This document shows, piece after piece, positions 17,738 to 28,572 of a stretch of 64,000 bases of DNA. The stretch is from Acidovorax defluvii. Its GTDB lineage: Bacteria; Pseudomonadota; Gammaproteobacteria; Burkholderiales; Burkholderiaceae_C. A program made the translations under genes and the position numbers. Each line of letters starts with the position of its first letter. Within the stretch, counting starts at the first letter, position 1. Under the pieces are notes generated by a model. The model searched no databases, had not been told where the DNA came from, and was given only the letters and a program-made list of their open reading frames with translations. Location of the stretch: assembly GCA_003268905.1 (NCBI GenBank), contig QLTU01000007.1:62001-126000 (forward strand), written 5' to 3'.

Positions 17738-18541
17738 ATGTCTGCGCCCCGCGTTTCCCACCCAGCGCCTCCCCGGACCAAGGAAGACCGCCATTTCGTC
17801 ACTGCCCTGGCACGCGGCCTGGACGTTCTGGCGTGCTTCCGCTCGGGCGACAAGGTGCTGGGCAACCAGGAGATCGCGCAGCGCTGCAAGCTGCCCAAGT
17901 CCACCGTCTCGCGCCTGACCTACACGCTCACACGGCAGGGGTACCTGATCCACATCGAAGAAATTGGCAAGTACCGCCTGGGCACGGCCACGCTCTCGCT
18001 GGGCAGCACCATGCTGGTACGGCTGGACGTGCGCCAGATCGCCCGCCCGCTGATGCAGGAGCTGGCCGACTTCGCCACGGCCGAAGTCTCGCTGGGCACA
18101 CGCGACCGGTTCTCGATGATCTATGTGGAAAACTGCCGCAGCTCGGCCCTGCTCACGCTGAGCCTGGACGTGGGCTCGCGCATCGCGCTGGCCACCTCAG
18201 CCATCGGGCGCGCCTGGCTCGCAGCCATCACCGAAGACGAGCGCCGCCCCCTGCTGGAGCAGCTGCGCGCCCGCGACGAACAGGCCTGGCCCGAGGTGCA
18301 GGCCGGCGTTGACAAGGCGCTGCAGGACTACCGCAGCCTGGGCGTGGCCTGCTCGTTTGGCGACTGGCAGAAGAACGTGAACGCCATCGCCCGCGCCTTC
18401 CAGCCCGGCGGCGGCCTGCCGCCGATGGTGATCAACTGTGGCGGCCCCTCATTCACTGTCTCGCCGGAATTTTTGCTGGGCGAAGTGCGCCCCCGGCTGG
18501 TCGAGATGGTGTCGCGCATCGAGGCGGCGCTGAACCGGTGA
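17738..18541 (+). CDS. IclR-family transcriptional regulator
   Basis: A 267-residue regulator. The N-terminal winged helix-turn-helix covers about residues 20-85 (LARGLDVLACF, NQEIAQRCKLPKSTVSRLTYTL). An IclR ligand-binding domain follows, with the usual AIGRAWLAAI and YRSLGVACSFGDW stretches. Family members control catabolic operons and bind 15-bp palindromes. Four such palindromes lie nearby at two divergent promoters of the acyl-CoA and LIV genes, which makes this gene the best candidate regulator (inference). It is read with fpr but probably unrelated to it. Confidence 0.92.
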   Translation: MSAPRVSHPAPPRTKEDRHFVTALARGLDVLACFRSGDKVLGNQEIAQRCKLPKSTVSRLTYTLTRQGYLIHIEEIGKYRLGTATLSLGSTMLVRLDVRQIARPLMQELADFATAEVSLGTRDRFSMIYVENCRSSALLTLSLDVGSRIALATSAIGRAWLAAITEDERRPLLEQLRARDEQAWPEVQAGVDKALQDYRSLGVACSFGDWQKNVNAIARAFQPGGGLPPMVINCGGPSFTVSPEFLLGEVRPRLVEMVSRIEAALNR

Positions 18542-18604
18542 CCGCGCCCCTGCAATGCAGCCCCTGCGACAATCACCCTACCGTCACTACGCCGAAAACT
18601 CTTC

Positions 18605-19018
18605 ATGACCCTGCTGATTCGCCGTTCCTTTCTGCGCCTGGCCGTTGCTCTGGGTGTGACCATGGCTTTGCCTGTCAGTGCCTCTTTGCCTGCGGAACGG
18701 GTGGGCCTGGAGGCGGCCCGGGCCGACGCCGAAGCAGGCCGCGCCCTGCTGGTGGACATCCGCGAGCCGCACGAGCACGCCACCGGCGTTGCGCGCGGTG
18801 CCAAGCTGCTGCCCATGCGGGAGATCGGCGCGCGTCTGGCCGAAATCCCCAAAGACGCTGCCCAGCCCGTGCTGCTGATCTGCAACACGCAGAACCGCTC
18901 ACGGGCCGTGTGGCAGGCGCTGCGCGAGCGCGGCTACACCAATGTGCGCTACGTCGAGGGCGGGATGTCGGAATGGGCACGGCGCGGGCTGCCGCTGGTC
19001 AAGCCAGCGGCACGCTGA
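18605..19018 (+). CDS. Exported rhodanese-like sulfurtransferase
   Basis: A 137-residue single-domain rhodanese with an N-terminal signal peptide or anchor (LLIRRSFLRLAVALGVTMALPVSA). The active loop is CNTQNRS with catalytic Cys93; LLVDIREPHEHATG is the first rhodanese motif and YVEGGMSEWARRGLP the last. It is probably periplasmic and may handle thiosulfate, cyanide or protein persulfides; the partner is unknown. It follows the IclR gene by 63 bp. Confidence 0.85.
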   Translation: MTLLIRRSFLRLAVALGVTMALPVSASLPAERVGLEAARADAEAGRALLVDIREPHEHATGVARGAKLLPMREIGARLAEIPKDAAQPVLLICNTQNRSRAVWQALRERGYTNVRYVEGGMSEWARRGLPLVKPAAR

Positions 19019-19025
19019 GCGCCTT

Positions 19026-19090
19026 GCAAGCTATTTTTTTAATAGCTATTGGCGCTTACCAGTAAAGCGCCAGAGCCCGATTTCATTCAA
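19026..19090 (+). repeat. Short dispersed intergenic repeat, copy 2
   Basis: A related copy containing AATAGCTATTGGCGCTTACC and AAAGCGCCAGAGCCC. It fills the 77-bp gap between the convergent rhodanese and acyl-CoA dehydrogenase genes. Confidence 0.65.
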
Positions 19091-19095
19091 ACCCT

Positions 19096-20901
19096 CTAGA
19101 ACCACGCATCCTGCATCGCCAGCGTGCTGTCGTCCAGGCTGCGCAGCAGCGCGTGTTGGGGCGCGGTGCGAGGCAGCTCCCAGTGAAAGAACCAGCGGCA
19201 GGCCTGCAGCTTGCCGCGGTAGAAGTCTGCGTCCTGCGGCGTGGCGGCCTGCGCCAGCGCGCCGTCGGCCACCACGGCCTGGCGCAGCCAGGTCCAGGCC
19301 AGCACGGTGTGGCCGAAGGCTTCGAGGAACACGCTGGCGTTGGCCAGGGCGCGGTCGCCATCGCTGCGCAGCAGCGGCGTGAGCACGGCCAGCGTGGCCA
19401 GCACCTCGCCCCAGGCCGCCTGCAGCGCCTCGGCATGGGGAGCCAGCGCGGGTCGGGCGCGGGCCTGTTCCACGGTGGCCTGCAGTGTGCGGCCGAACAG
19501 CGCGATGGCGGCGCCCTGCTGCATCACGGCCTTGCGGCCCAGCAGGTCCAGTGCCTGGATGCCGTGCGTGCCCTCGTGGATCATGTTCAGGCGGTTGTCG
19601 CGCCAGAACTGCTCCACGGGGTACTCGCGCGTGTAGCCGTAGCCGCCGTGGATCTGGATGGCCAGGCTGTTGGCCTCCAGGCACCACTGCGCGGGCCAGG
19701 ATTTGACAATGGGCGTAAGCAGGTCCAGCAGCAGGCCCGCCTCGGCGCGCGCGGCCTCGCTGGTGCCGGTGCGCTGCTCGTCCACCAGGCGCGCGGCGTA
19801 CAGGCCCAGCGCAAACGCGCCCTCCACATAGGCCTTCTGCGCCAGCAGCATGCGGCGCACGTCGGCGTGCGCCACCAGCGGCACCTGCGGCTGCAGCGGG
19901 TCCTTGGCAGCGGGCGGGCGGCCCTGCAGGCGCTCGCGCGCGTACTGCAGCGAGGCCAGATAGCCGCGGTAGCCGTACATCACCGCGCCCATGCCCACGC
20001 CGATGCGCGCCTCGTTCATCATGTGGAACATGCAGGCCAGGCCCTGGTGCGGCTGGCCGACCAGCTCGCCCTCGCACGCATCCTCGTCGCCGAACGACAG
20101 CATCGTGGACGTGGTGCCGCGCCAGCCGGCCTTGTGGATCAGGCCCGACAGCTTCACGTCGTTGCGCGGCCCCAGGCTGCCATCGGCGTTGACGCGGAAC
20201 TTGGGCACGCTGAACAGCGAAATGCCCTTGACCCCGGGCGGCGCGCCCGGGATGCGCGCCAGCACCAGGTGCACGATGTTCTCGCGCAGCTCGTGGTCGC
20301 CGCCCGAGATGAAGATCTTGCTGCCCTTGATGCGGTAGGTGCCATCGGGCTGCGGCGTGGCGCTGGTGGTCAGGTCCGACAGGCTGGAGCCGGCCTGCGG
20401 CTCGGTCAGCGCCATGGTGCCGAAGAAACGGCCCGAAAGCAGCGCCGCCAGGTATTTGGCCTTCTGCGCATCGCTGCCGAAGCGCTCGATCACATTGGCA
20501 TTGCCCAGCGTCAGCCCCACGTACGAGGTGGTGGCGCCGTTGGCGCTCTTGAACAGCGCCGAGCAGGCCTGTGCCACCACCACCGGCAGCTGCATGCCGC
20601 CCTGTGCGTAGTCCTTGGTGGGGGCGAGCAGACCGGCGGCGCAGTAGGCGTCGAGTGCCTCGCGCACCTCGGGAATCATGCACACGCGGCCGTTCTCGAA
20701 GGTCGGCTCGTGCTCGTCCGAGGCGCGGTTGTGCGGCGCAAATTTTTCTTCAGCGATGGTGTGCGCCGTGTCCAGCGCGGCGGTGAAGGTCTCACGGCTG
20801 TGGTCGGCATGGCGCGGGCGCTGCGCCAGCGCCTCGGCCTGCAGCACTTCGAACAGCTGGAAGTCGAGGTCGCGGCGGTTGATGAGCAGGGATTCGGGCA
20901 A
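19096..20901 (-). CDS. Acyl-CoA dehydrogenase, large (~600-residue) type
   Basis: A 601-residue flavoprotein that introduces the 2,3-double bond in an acyl-CoA. It has the acyl-CoA dehydrogenase middle domain (FGTMALTEPQAGSSLSDL, KIFISGGDHEL), the C-terminal FAD domain (IHGGYGYTREYPVEQFWRDNRLNMIHEGTHGIQALDLLGRK) and the extra C-terminal domain of the large subgroup. I chose TTG at 20901 because GGAGG precedes it by 4 bp. The ATG at 20922 would add seven residues, has no ribosome site, and lies inside a 15-bp palindromic operator. The gene is divergent from the FadB-like operon. Confidence 0.9.
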   Translation of the reverse strand: MPESLLINRRDLDFQLFEVLQAEALAQRPRHADHSRETFTAALDTAHTIAEEKFAPHNRASDEHEPTFENGRVCMIPEVREALDAYCAAGLLAPTKDYAQGGMQLPVVVAQACSALFKSANGATTSYVGLTLGNANVIERFGSDAQKAKYLAALLSGRFFGTMALTEPQAGSSLSDLTTSATPQPDGTYRIKGSKIFISGGDHELRENIVHLVLARIPGAPPGVKGISLFSVPKFRVNADGSLGPRNDVKLSGLIHKAGWRGTTSTMLSFGDEDACEGELVGQPHQGLACMFHMMNEARIGVGMGAVMYGYRGYLASLQYARERLQGRPPAAKDPLQPQVPLVAHADVRRMLLAQKAYVEGAFALGLYAARLVDEQRTGTSEAARAEAGLLLDLLTPIVKSWPAQWCLEANSLAIQIHGGYGYTREYPVEQFWRDNRLNMIHEGTHGIQALDLLGRKAVMQQGAAIALFGRTLQATVEQARARPALAPHAEALQAAWGEVLATLAVLTPLLRSDGDRALANASVFLEAFGHTVLAWTWLRQAVVADGALAQAATPQDADFYRGKLQACRWFFHWELPRTAPQHALLRSLDDSTLAMQDAWF

Positions 20902-20914
20902 GGGGCCTCCGATG

Positions 20915-20929
20915 TTCTGCATTGCAGAA
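20915..20929. promoter_or_regulatory. 15-bp palindromic operator, site A
   Basis: TTCTGCA-T-TGCAGAA, a perfect 7-1-7 inverted repeat, in the divergent promoter of the acyl-CoA dehydrogenase. Binding here would directly block its start region. Size and symmetry fit an IclR-family site. Confidence 0.6.
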
Positions 20930-21079
20930 TTTAAGGGAAAGAGGGCGCCACCACTGCGGCCAGCGGAGGGGCGCGAAACCCCGCCATCGTAGGCACGACC
21001 CGGGCAACCAGCAACGGCGCAGAGTTTCGCAGGTGACAGACAGCACGGCGGGTGGCCGATAGCATGGACCGGGCGTTGA

Positions 21080-21094
21080 TTCTGCAATGCAGAA
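21080..21094. promoter_or_regulatory. 15-bp palindromic operator, site B
   Basis: TTCTGCA-A-TGCAGAA, the second perfect copy, 40 bp before the FadB-like start and 165 bp from site A. Confidence 0.6.
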
Positions 21095-21133
21095 CCATCG
21101 GTTGTCACTGGCCCCTCCACTTCCGGACTCCCC

Positions 21134-23230
21134 ATGAGCACCACCCCCACTTCCACCTCCTACGCAGTGCACGGCCCCGTGGCCGTGGTGACGCTGAACA
21201 ACCCGCCCGTCAACGGCCTGGGCCACGCCTTGCGCAGCGGCATCGTCGCCGCGCTCGACCAGGCGCTGGCCGACCCGCAGGTGCAGGCCATCGTGCTCAC
21301 GGGCAGCGCGCGCGCCTTCTCCGGCGGCGCCGATGTGCGCGAGTTCGGCACGCCCAAGGCCGGCCAGGAGCCCACGCTACCCAGCGTGATCCGCGCGCTC
21401 GACGGCGCCACCAAGCCCGTGGTGGCCGCCATCGCCGGCGTGTGCCTGGGCGGCGGGCTGGAACTGGCCCTGGGCTGCCACTACCGCGTGGCCCTGCCCG
21501 ACGCCTCGCTCAGCCTGCCCGAGGTGAAGCTGGGCCTGCTGCCCGGCGCGGGCGGCACGCAGCGCCTGCCGCGGCTGATCGGCCTGGAGCCGGCGCTGAA
21601 CATGATCGTCTCGGGCCAGCCCGTGCCCGCCAATGCCTTCGCGGGCACGCCGCTGGTACATGCGCTGATCGAGGGTGACCTGGTCGAAGGCGCGGTGGCC
21701 TTCGCCGCCCAGGTGGCGGCGCGGGGCGAACCGCTGCCGCGCGCCCGCGACCTGAAGGTCAAGCAGCCCAACGCCGACGCCTTCCTGCAGTTCGCGCGCA
21801 ACACCGTGGCCGCTGCCAGCAAGCCCTTCCCGGCGCCGCTGCAGTGCGTGGAGGCCGTGGCGGCCTCGCTCAAGCCTTTCGACGAGGGTCTGCAGACCGA
21901 GCGCACGCTGTTCCAGGCGCTGATGCAGACGCCCGAGTCGCGCGCGCTGCGCCATGTATTCCAGGCCGAGCGCGCGGCCGCCAAGGTGCCGGGCCTGCCC
22001 GAGGGCACGGTACTCCGCCCAATCGCCCGCGTGGGCGTGATTGGCGCCGGCACCATGGGCGGCGGCATCACCATGAACTTCCTCAGCGCCGGCATCCCCG
22101 TGGTGCTGCTGGAGATGAAGCAGGAGGCGCTGGACCGGGGCCTGGCCACGATCCGCAAGAACTACGAGAACTCCATGAAGAAGGGCAAGCTCAAGCCCGA
22201 GCAGGTGGAGCAGCGCATGGGCCTGATCACTCCCACGCTGGAGTACGCCGCGCTGAAGGACGCGGACCTCATCGTTGAGGCCGTGTTCGAGGAAATGGGC
22301 GTGAAGGAGGCCGTGTTCCGCCAGCTCGACGCCGTGGCCAAGCCCGGCGCCATCCTGGCGTCCAACACCTCGTACCTGGACATCGACCGCATCGCCACCT
22401 TCACGCAGCGCCCGCAGGACGTGATCGGCATGCACTTCTTCAGCCCGGCCAACGTGATGCGCCTGCTGGAGATTGTGCGCGGCGCCCAGACTGCGCCCGA
22501 CGTGCTGGCCACCAGCCTGCAGCTCGCCAAGCAGATCAAGAAGGTGGCCGTGGTCTCAGGCGTGTGCGACGGTTTCATCGGCAACCGCATGCTGGCACGC
22601 TACGGCGCCGCCGCCCAGGGCCTGATCAACGCGGGCGCCCTGCCCCAGCAGATTGACGGCGCGCTGCAGAAGTTCGGTCTGGCCATGGGCCCGTTCCGCA
22701 TGGGCGACCTCGCGGGCCTCGATATAGGCTGGGCCACGCGCAAGCGCAAGGCCGTCGAGGCCGGGGTGGAGATGAAGCCCATCGTGGCCGACAAGCTCTG
22801 CGAGGCCGGACGCTTCGGCCAGAAAACGGGCGCGGGCTGGTACCGCTACGAGGCCGGCAACCGCACGCCCCTGCCCGACAGCGTGACCGAGCAGCTCATC
22901 GCCGACTACCGCGCGGCCCACGGCATCACGCTGCGCAAGATCAGTGACGAGGAGATCGTCGAGCGCTGCATCTTCGCGCTGGTGAACGAGGGTGCGCGCA
23001 TCCTCGAAGAAGGCATCGCCGCGCGCGCCTCGGACATCGACTTGGTTTACCTCAACGGCTACGGCTTCCCGCTGCACCGGGGCGGCCCCATGCTCTACGC
23101 CGACACCGTGGGCCTGCCGCAGGCGGTGCGCAGCCTGCGCCGCTTCGCCGCCGAGCCGGGTGCCGACGCCTCCTGGCAACCCGCGCCGCTGCTCGTGCGA
23201 CTGGCCGAAGAAGGCCGGAGCTTCAACTAA
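21134..23230 (+). CDS. FadB-like enoyl-CoA hydratase/3-hydroxyacyl-CoA dehydrogenase
   Basis: A 698-residue bifunctional beta-oxidation enzyme. Residues 1 to ~190 are the enoyl-CoA hydratase/isomerase fold (FSGGADVREFG oxyanion loop, GVCLGGGLELALGCHYRVA, PGAGGTQRLPRL). From about 300 comes the NAD-binding dehydrogenase (VGVIGAGTMGGGITMNFLSAGIPVVLLE, IGMHFFSPANVMRLLEI) and the two C-terminal helical domains. It hydrates 2-enoyl-CoA and oxidises the 3-hydroxy product. It is the first gene of an operon followed by thiolase, SDR, a second acyl-CoA dehydrogenase and CoA ligase. Operators A and B lie upstream. Confidence 0.93.
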   Translation: MSTTPTSTSYAVHGPVAVVTLNNPPVNGLGHALRSGIVAALDQALADPQVQAIVLTGSARAFSGGADVREFGTPKAGQEPTLPSVIRALDGATKPVVAAIAGVCLGGGLELALGCHYRVALPDASLSLPEVKLGLLPGAGGTQRLPRLIGLEPALNMIVSGQPVPANAFAGTPLVHALIEGDLVEGAVAFAAQVAARGEPLPRARDLKVKQPNADAFLQFARNTVAAASKPFPAPLQCVEAVAASLKPFDEGLQTERTLFQALMQTPESRALRHVFQAERAAAKVPGLPEGTVLRPIARVGVIGAGTMGGGITMNFLSAGIPVVLLEMKQEALDRGLATIRKNYENSMKKGKLKPEQVEQRMGLITPTLEYAALKDADLIVEAVFEEMGVKEAVFRQLDAVAKPGAILASNTSYLDIDRIATFTQRPQDVIGMHFFSPANVMRLLEIVRGAQTAPDVLATSLQLAKQIKKVAVVSGVCDGFIGNRMLARYGAAAQGLINAGALPQQIDGALQKFGLAMGPFRMGDLAGLDIGWATRKRKAVEAGVEMKPIVADKLCEAGRFGQKTGAGWYRYEAGNRTPLPDSVTEQLIADYRAAHGITLRKISDEEIVERCIFALVNEGARILEEGIAARASDIDLVYLNGYGFPLHRGGPMLYADTVGLPQAVRSLRRFAAEPGADASWQPAPLLVRLAEEGRSFN

Positions 23231-23330
23231 ATCCATTTCTAAACCATCCGTGTCGTTGTTGCTCCGCCTTGCCGTGCTCAAGCACTGTCTGCGGCTTCGC
23301 GCCTAGACACGAATGATTTGGAAAAGGAAT
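23231..23330 (+). repeat. Large imperfect hairpin between fadB-like and thiolase genes
   Basis: A ~100-bp intergenic inverted repeat. The left arm (23231-23254) and right arm (23305-23330) pair over about 20 positions, and the centre has its own GTGCT-CA-AGCAC hairpin (23274-23285). In the transcript it would form a long stem. It could stabilise or attenuate the operon mRNA, or be a dispersed element. Confidence 0.55.
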
Positions 23331-23355
23331 AACACCACCACAGGACAAGCACACC

Positions 23356-24534
<1,179 letters not shown>

Positions 24535-24580
24535 TACAACGGCCCCATCGCGGGCCATGAACAACCAAGGAGCAACAGCC

Positions 24581-25354
24581 ATGAGTGTGAAACAACTTTT
24601 TGATCTGACCGGGCAGGTCGCCCTCATCACCGGCGGATCGCGCGGCCTGGGCCTGCAGATGGCCGAAGCACTGGGCGAGATGGGCGCCAAACTCGCCATC
24701 ACGGCGCGCAAGGCCGATGAACTGGCGCAGGCCAAGGCGCACCTCGAAGGCCTGGGCTACGAGGTCGAGACCGTGGTCAACGACCTGTCGAAGTTCGACC
24801 AGATTCCCGCCATGGTGGACCAGGTGCTGGCGCGCTTCGGCACCATCGACATCCTGGTGAACAACGCCGGCGCCACCTGGGGCGCCAACGCCGAGGACTA
24901 CCCCGACGCCGCCTGGAACAAGGTGATGGACCTGAACGTGAACGCGCCCTTCTTCCTCTCGCGCGAGGTCGGCAAGCGCGTGATGATTCCCAAGGGCCGG
25001 GGCAACATCATCATCACGGCCTCGGTGGCCGCCATCAAGGGCACGCCGCCCGGCATGAACACCATCGCCTACAACACTTCCAAGGCCGCCGCGCTGCACT
25101 TCGCGCGCACGCTGGCGTCCGAGTGGGGCCACTACGGCATTCGCGTCAACGCCATCTGCCCGGGCTTCTTCCCGAGCAAGCTGGCCAACGGACTGATCGA
25201 AAAGCTCGGCCCTGCCATGGTCGAGCGCACACCGCTGCGCCGCATCGGCGGCGACGAGGACCTCAAGGGCGCCGTGGTTTTTCTGGCCTCCGACGCATCA
25301 CGCCACATCACCGGCCAGGGCTTGGTGGTCGACGGCGGCGCAAGTCTTATCTGA
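24581..25354 (+). CDS. Short-chain dehydrogenase/reductase
   Basis: A 257-residue classical SDR. The dinucleotide motif is TGGSRGLG near the N-terminus, NNAG is in VNNAGATWG, and the catalytic pair is in YNTSK. The C-terminus [13 protein letters not shown] is typical of FabG-like enzymes. In this operon it could oxidise a hydroxyl of the acyl-CoA or reduce a ring carbonyl; the substrate is not known. AAGGAG lies before the ATG at 24581, which is preferred over an ATG at 24557. Confidence 0.9.
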   Translation: MSVKQLFDLTGQVALITGGSRGLGLQMAEALGEMGAKLAITARKADELAQAKAHLEGLGYEVETVVNDLSKFDQIPAMVDQVLARFGTIDILVNNAGATWGANAEDYPDAAWNKVMDLNVNAPFFLSREVGKRVMIPKGRGNIIITASVAAIKGTPPGMNTIAYNTSKAAALHFARTLASEWGHYGIRVNAICPGFFPSKLANGLIEKLGPAMVERTPLRRIGGDEDLKGAVVFLASDASRHITGQGLVVDGGASLI

Positions 25355-25370
25355 TCACCAAGGATTGCAC

Positions 25371-26585
<1,215 letters not shown>

Positions 26586-26591
<6 letters not shown>

Positions 26592-26640
26592 CCCCCCCTG
26601 AGTCGCTTCGCGCCTTCCCCCCAGGGGGACGACGCCCGTG
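26586..26640 (+). repeat. CCCCC/GGGGG-bounded intergenic repeat, copy 1
   Basis: The sequence CCCCCCCTGAGTCGCTTCGCG..CTTCCCCCCAGGGGGAC resembles, in inverse orientation, 31085-31150. It lies in the 190-bp gap before the CoA ligase gene; the rest of the gap shows no gene. Confidence 0.5.
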
Positions 26641-26781
26641 GCCGGGCCAGGCCCGTTCCACGGCGTCCGCTGGCATGGCCTGCTCCGCGGCCTTCTGACC
26701 CGTGGCGCGGCGCCAGTGCCACACGCCTACGGGCGGCGATGCACCACGGATCACTGAAACCCCATAGCCAACGAATCACCC

Positions 26782-28485
26782 ATGTCCGACCGCCATTTCG
26801 CCCACTGGCCGCGCATGCTGCCGCGCCACCTCACCGTGCCCGCAACGCACCTCTACCGCAACATCGAAGTCTCGGCCCTGCGCTACCCCGACAAGGCGGC
26901 GCTGGTGTTCTACGATTCGGTCGTTTCCTACGCCCGCCTGCAGGACGAAACCGAGCGCCTGGCGGCCCACCTGCAGCAGGTGTGCGGCGTGCGCAAGGGC
27001 GACCGCGTGCTGCTCTACATGCAGAACAGCCCACAGTTCGTCATCGGCTTCTACGCCATCCTGCGTGCCGACGCGGTGGTCGTGCCCGTCAACCCGATGA
27101 ACCTCACCGAGGAACTGCGCCATTACGTGAGCGACGCCGGTGCCCGCACCATTGTTGCGCCGCAAGACCTGTTCGCCCAGGTGCGGCCGCTGCTGCGCGA
27201 AGGCCTGGCTGCCGCCGCGGCCGATCCCGCCGCGCCCGGCCTGCGCCATGCCGTGGTGGCGGCCTACAGCGACTACGCCACCGCGCCCACCGATCTGCCG
27301 GTGCCGACCTTCGTGCATGCGCCGCGCGAGCCTGTCACCGAGCCCGGCGCCATGCCCTGGACGGACGCACTGGCCGCCGGCCTGCGCCCCGCGCCCATAC
27401 AGGCCGGTCCCGACGACCTGGCCGTGATGCCCTACACCTCGGGCACCACCGGCCACCCCAAGGGCTGCATGCACACGCACCGCAGCGTGATGTACAACAC
27501 CGTCGCCGGCACGCAGTGGCTGGGCACGCCGCAGGACGCGGTGTCGCTGGTGGTGCTGCCGCTGTTCCACGTGACCGGCATGCAGAACGGCATGAACGGC
27601 TCGCTCTACGTGGGCGCCACCATCGTGTTGCTGCCGCGCTGGGACCGCGACGCCGCCGCGCAGCTCATCCAGCGCTACCGCGTCACCGGCACGCAGATGA
27701 TCGTGACCATGGTGGTGGATCTGCTGTCCAACCCGCGCCTGGCCGAATACGACCTCTCCAGCATCTGCCGCCTGAGCGGCGGCGGCGCGGCCATGCCCGA
27801 GGCCGTGGCCACGCGGCTCAAGGAGCTGTGCCGGCTCGACTACATCGAAGGCTATGGCATGTCCGAAACGATTGCGCCCACGCACATCAACCCGCCCGAG
27901 CGGCCCATGAAGCAGTGCCTGGGCATCCCGATCTTCGACGTGGACGCCCGCGTGGTCGACCCGGCCACGCTGGCCGAACTGCCCCCGGGCGAGGTGGGCG
28001 AAATCATCGTGCACGGCCCGCAGGTCATGCAGGGCTACTGGGGCCAGCCCCAGGCCACCGAAGCCGCCTTTGTCACCCTGGACGGCAAACGCTTTCTGCG
28101 CACCGGCGACCTGGCCCGCACCGACGAGCACGGCTACTTTTACATGGTGGACCGGATCAAGCGCATGATCAATGCCAGCGGCTTCAAGGTGTGGCCGGCC
28201 GAGGTGGAAGCGCTGATGTACGCCCACCCCGCCATCCAGGAGGTCTGCGTGATTGCCGCGCGCGACGAGCGCCGCGGCGAGACCGTGAAGGCCGTGGTGG
28301 TGCTGCGCGAGGCCTTCAAGGGCCAGGTGAGCGAGCAGGAGATCGTCGACTGGGCGCACGGCCACATGGCAGCCTACAAGAGCCCGCGGATCGTGCAGTT
28401 TGCCGACAGCCTGCCCAAATCGGGCACCGGCAAGGTGCAGTGGCGCGCATTGCAGGAGCAGGAGCCTGCGCGCACCGCCGGGTGA
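26782..28485 (+). CDS. AMP-forming acyl-CoA ligase
   Basis: A 567-residue member of the ANL superfamily that activates a carboxylic acid with ATP and CoA. The P-loop is YTSGTTGHPKGC near residue 218, the A5-type motif is GYGMSETIAP, the hinge region is FLRTGDLARTDEHGYFYMVDRIKRMI, and the catalytic lysine is in PKSGTGKVQWRAL. Length fits medium- or long-chain fatty acid ligases. It is downstream of the beta-oxidation genes and should feed them. A decayed second ligase lies at 34929-35267 beside the transporter. Confidence 0.92.
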   Translation: MSDRHFAHWPRMLPRHLTVPATHLYRNIEVSALRYPDKAALVFYDSVVSYARLQDETERLAAHLQQVCGVRKGDRVLLYMQNSPQFVIGFYAILRADAVVVPVNPMNLTEELRHYVSDAGARTIVAPQDLFAQVRPLLREGLAAAAADPAAPGLRHAVVAAYSDYATAPTDLPVPTFVHAPREPVTEPGAMPWTDALAAGLRPAPIQAGPDDLAVMPYTSGTTGHPKGCMHTHRSVMYNTVAGTQWLGTPQDAVSLVVLPLFHVTGMQNGMNGSLYVGATIVLLPRWDRDAAAQLIQRYRVTGTQMIVTMVVDLLSNPRLAEYDLSSICRLSGGGAAMPEAVATRLKELCRLDYIEGYGMSETIAPTHINPPERPMKQCLGIPIFDVDARVVDPATLAELPPGEVGEIIVHGPQVMQGYWGQPQATEAAFVTLDGKRFLRTGDLARTDEHGYFYMVDRIKRMINASGFKVWPAEVEALMYAHPAIQEVCVIAARDERRGETVKAVVVLREAFKGQVSEQEIVDWAHGHMAAYKSPRIVQFADSLPKSGTGKVQWRALQEQEPARTAG

Positions 28486-28503
28486 TTTGTATCGCACACC
28501 ATC

Positions 28504-28572
28504 GCAAATTGCTCTATTTATGATAGCTGTCAGCGCTTATACATCAAGGGCTGGAGGCCAAAAATGCTTGAA
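28504..28572 (+). repeat. Short dispersed intergenic repeat, copy 3
   Basis: Contains ATAGCTGTCAGCGCTTATAC and AAGGGCTGGAGGCC. The element runs into the start region of the serine hydrolase gene, so its 3' edge overlaps the ATG at 28564. Confidence 0.7.
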
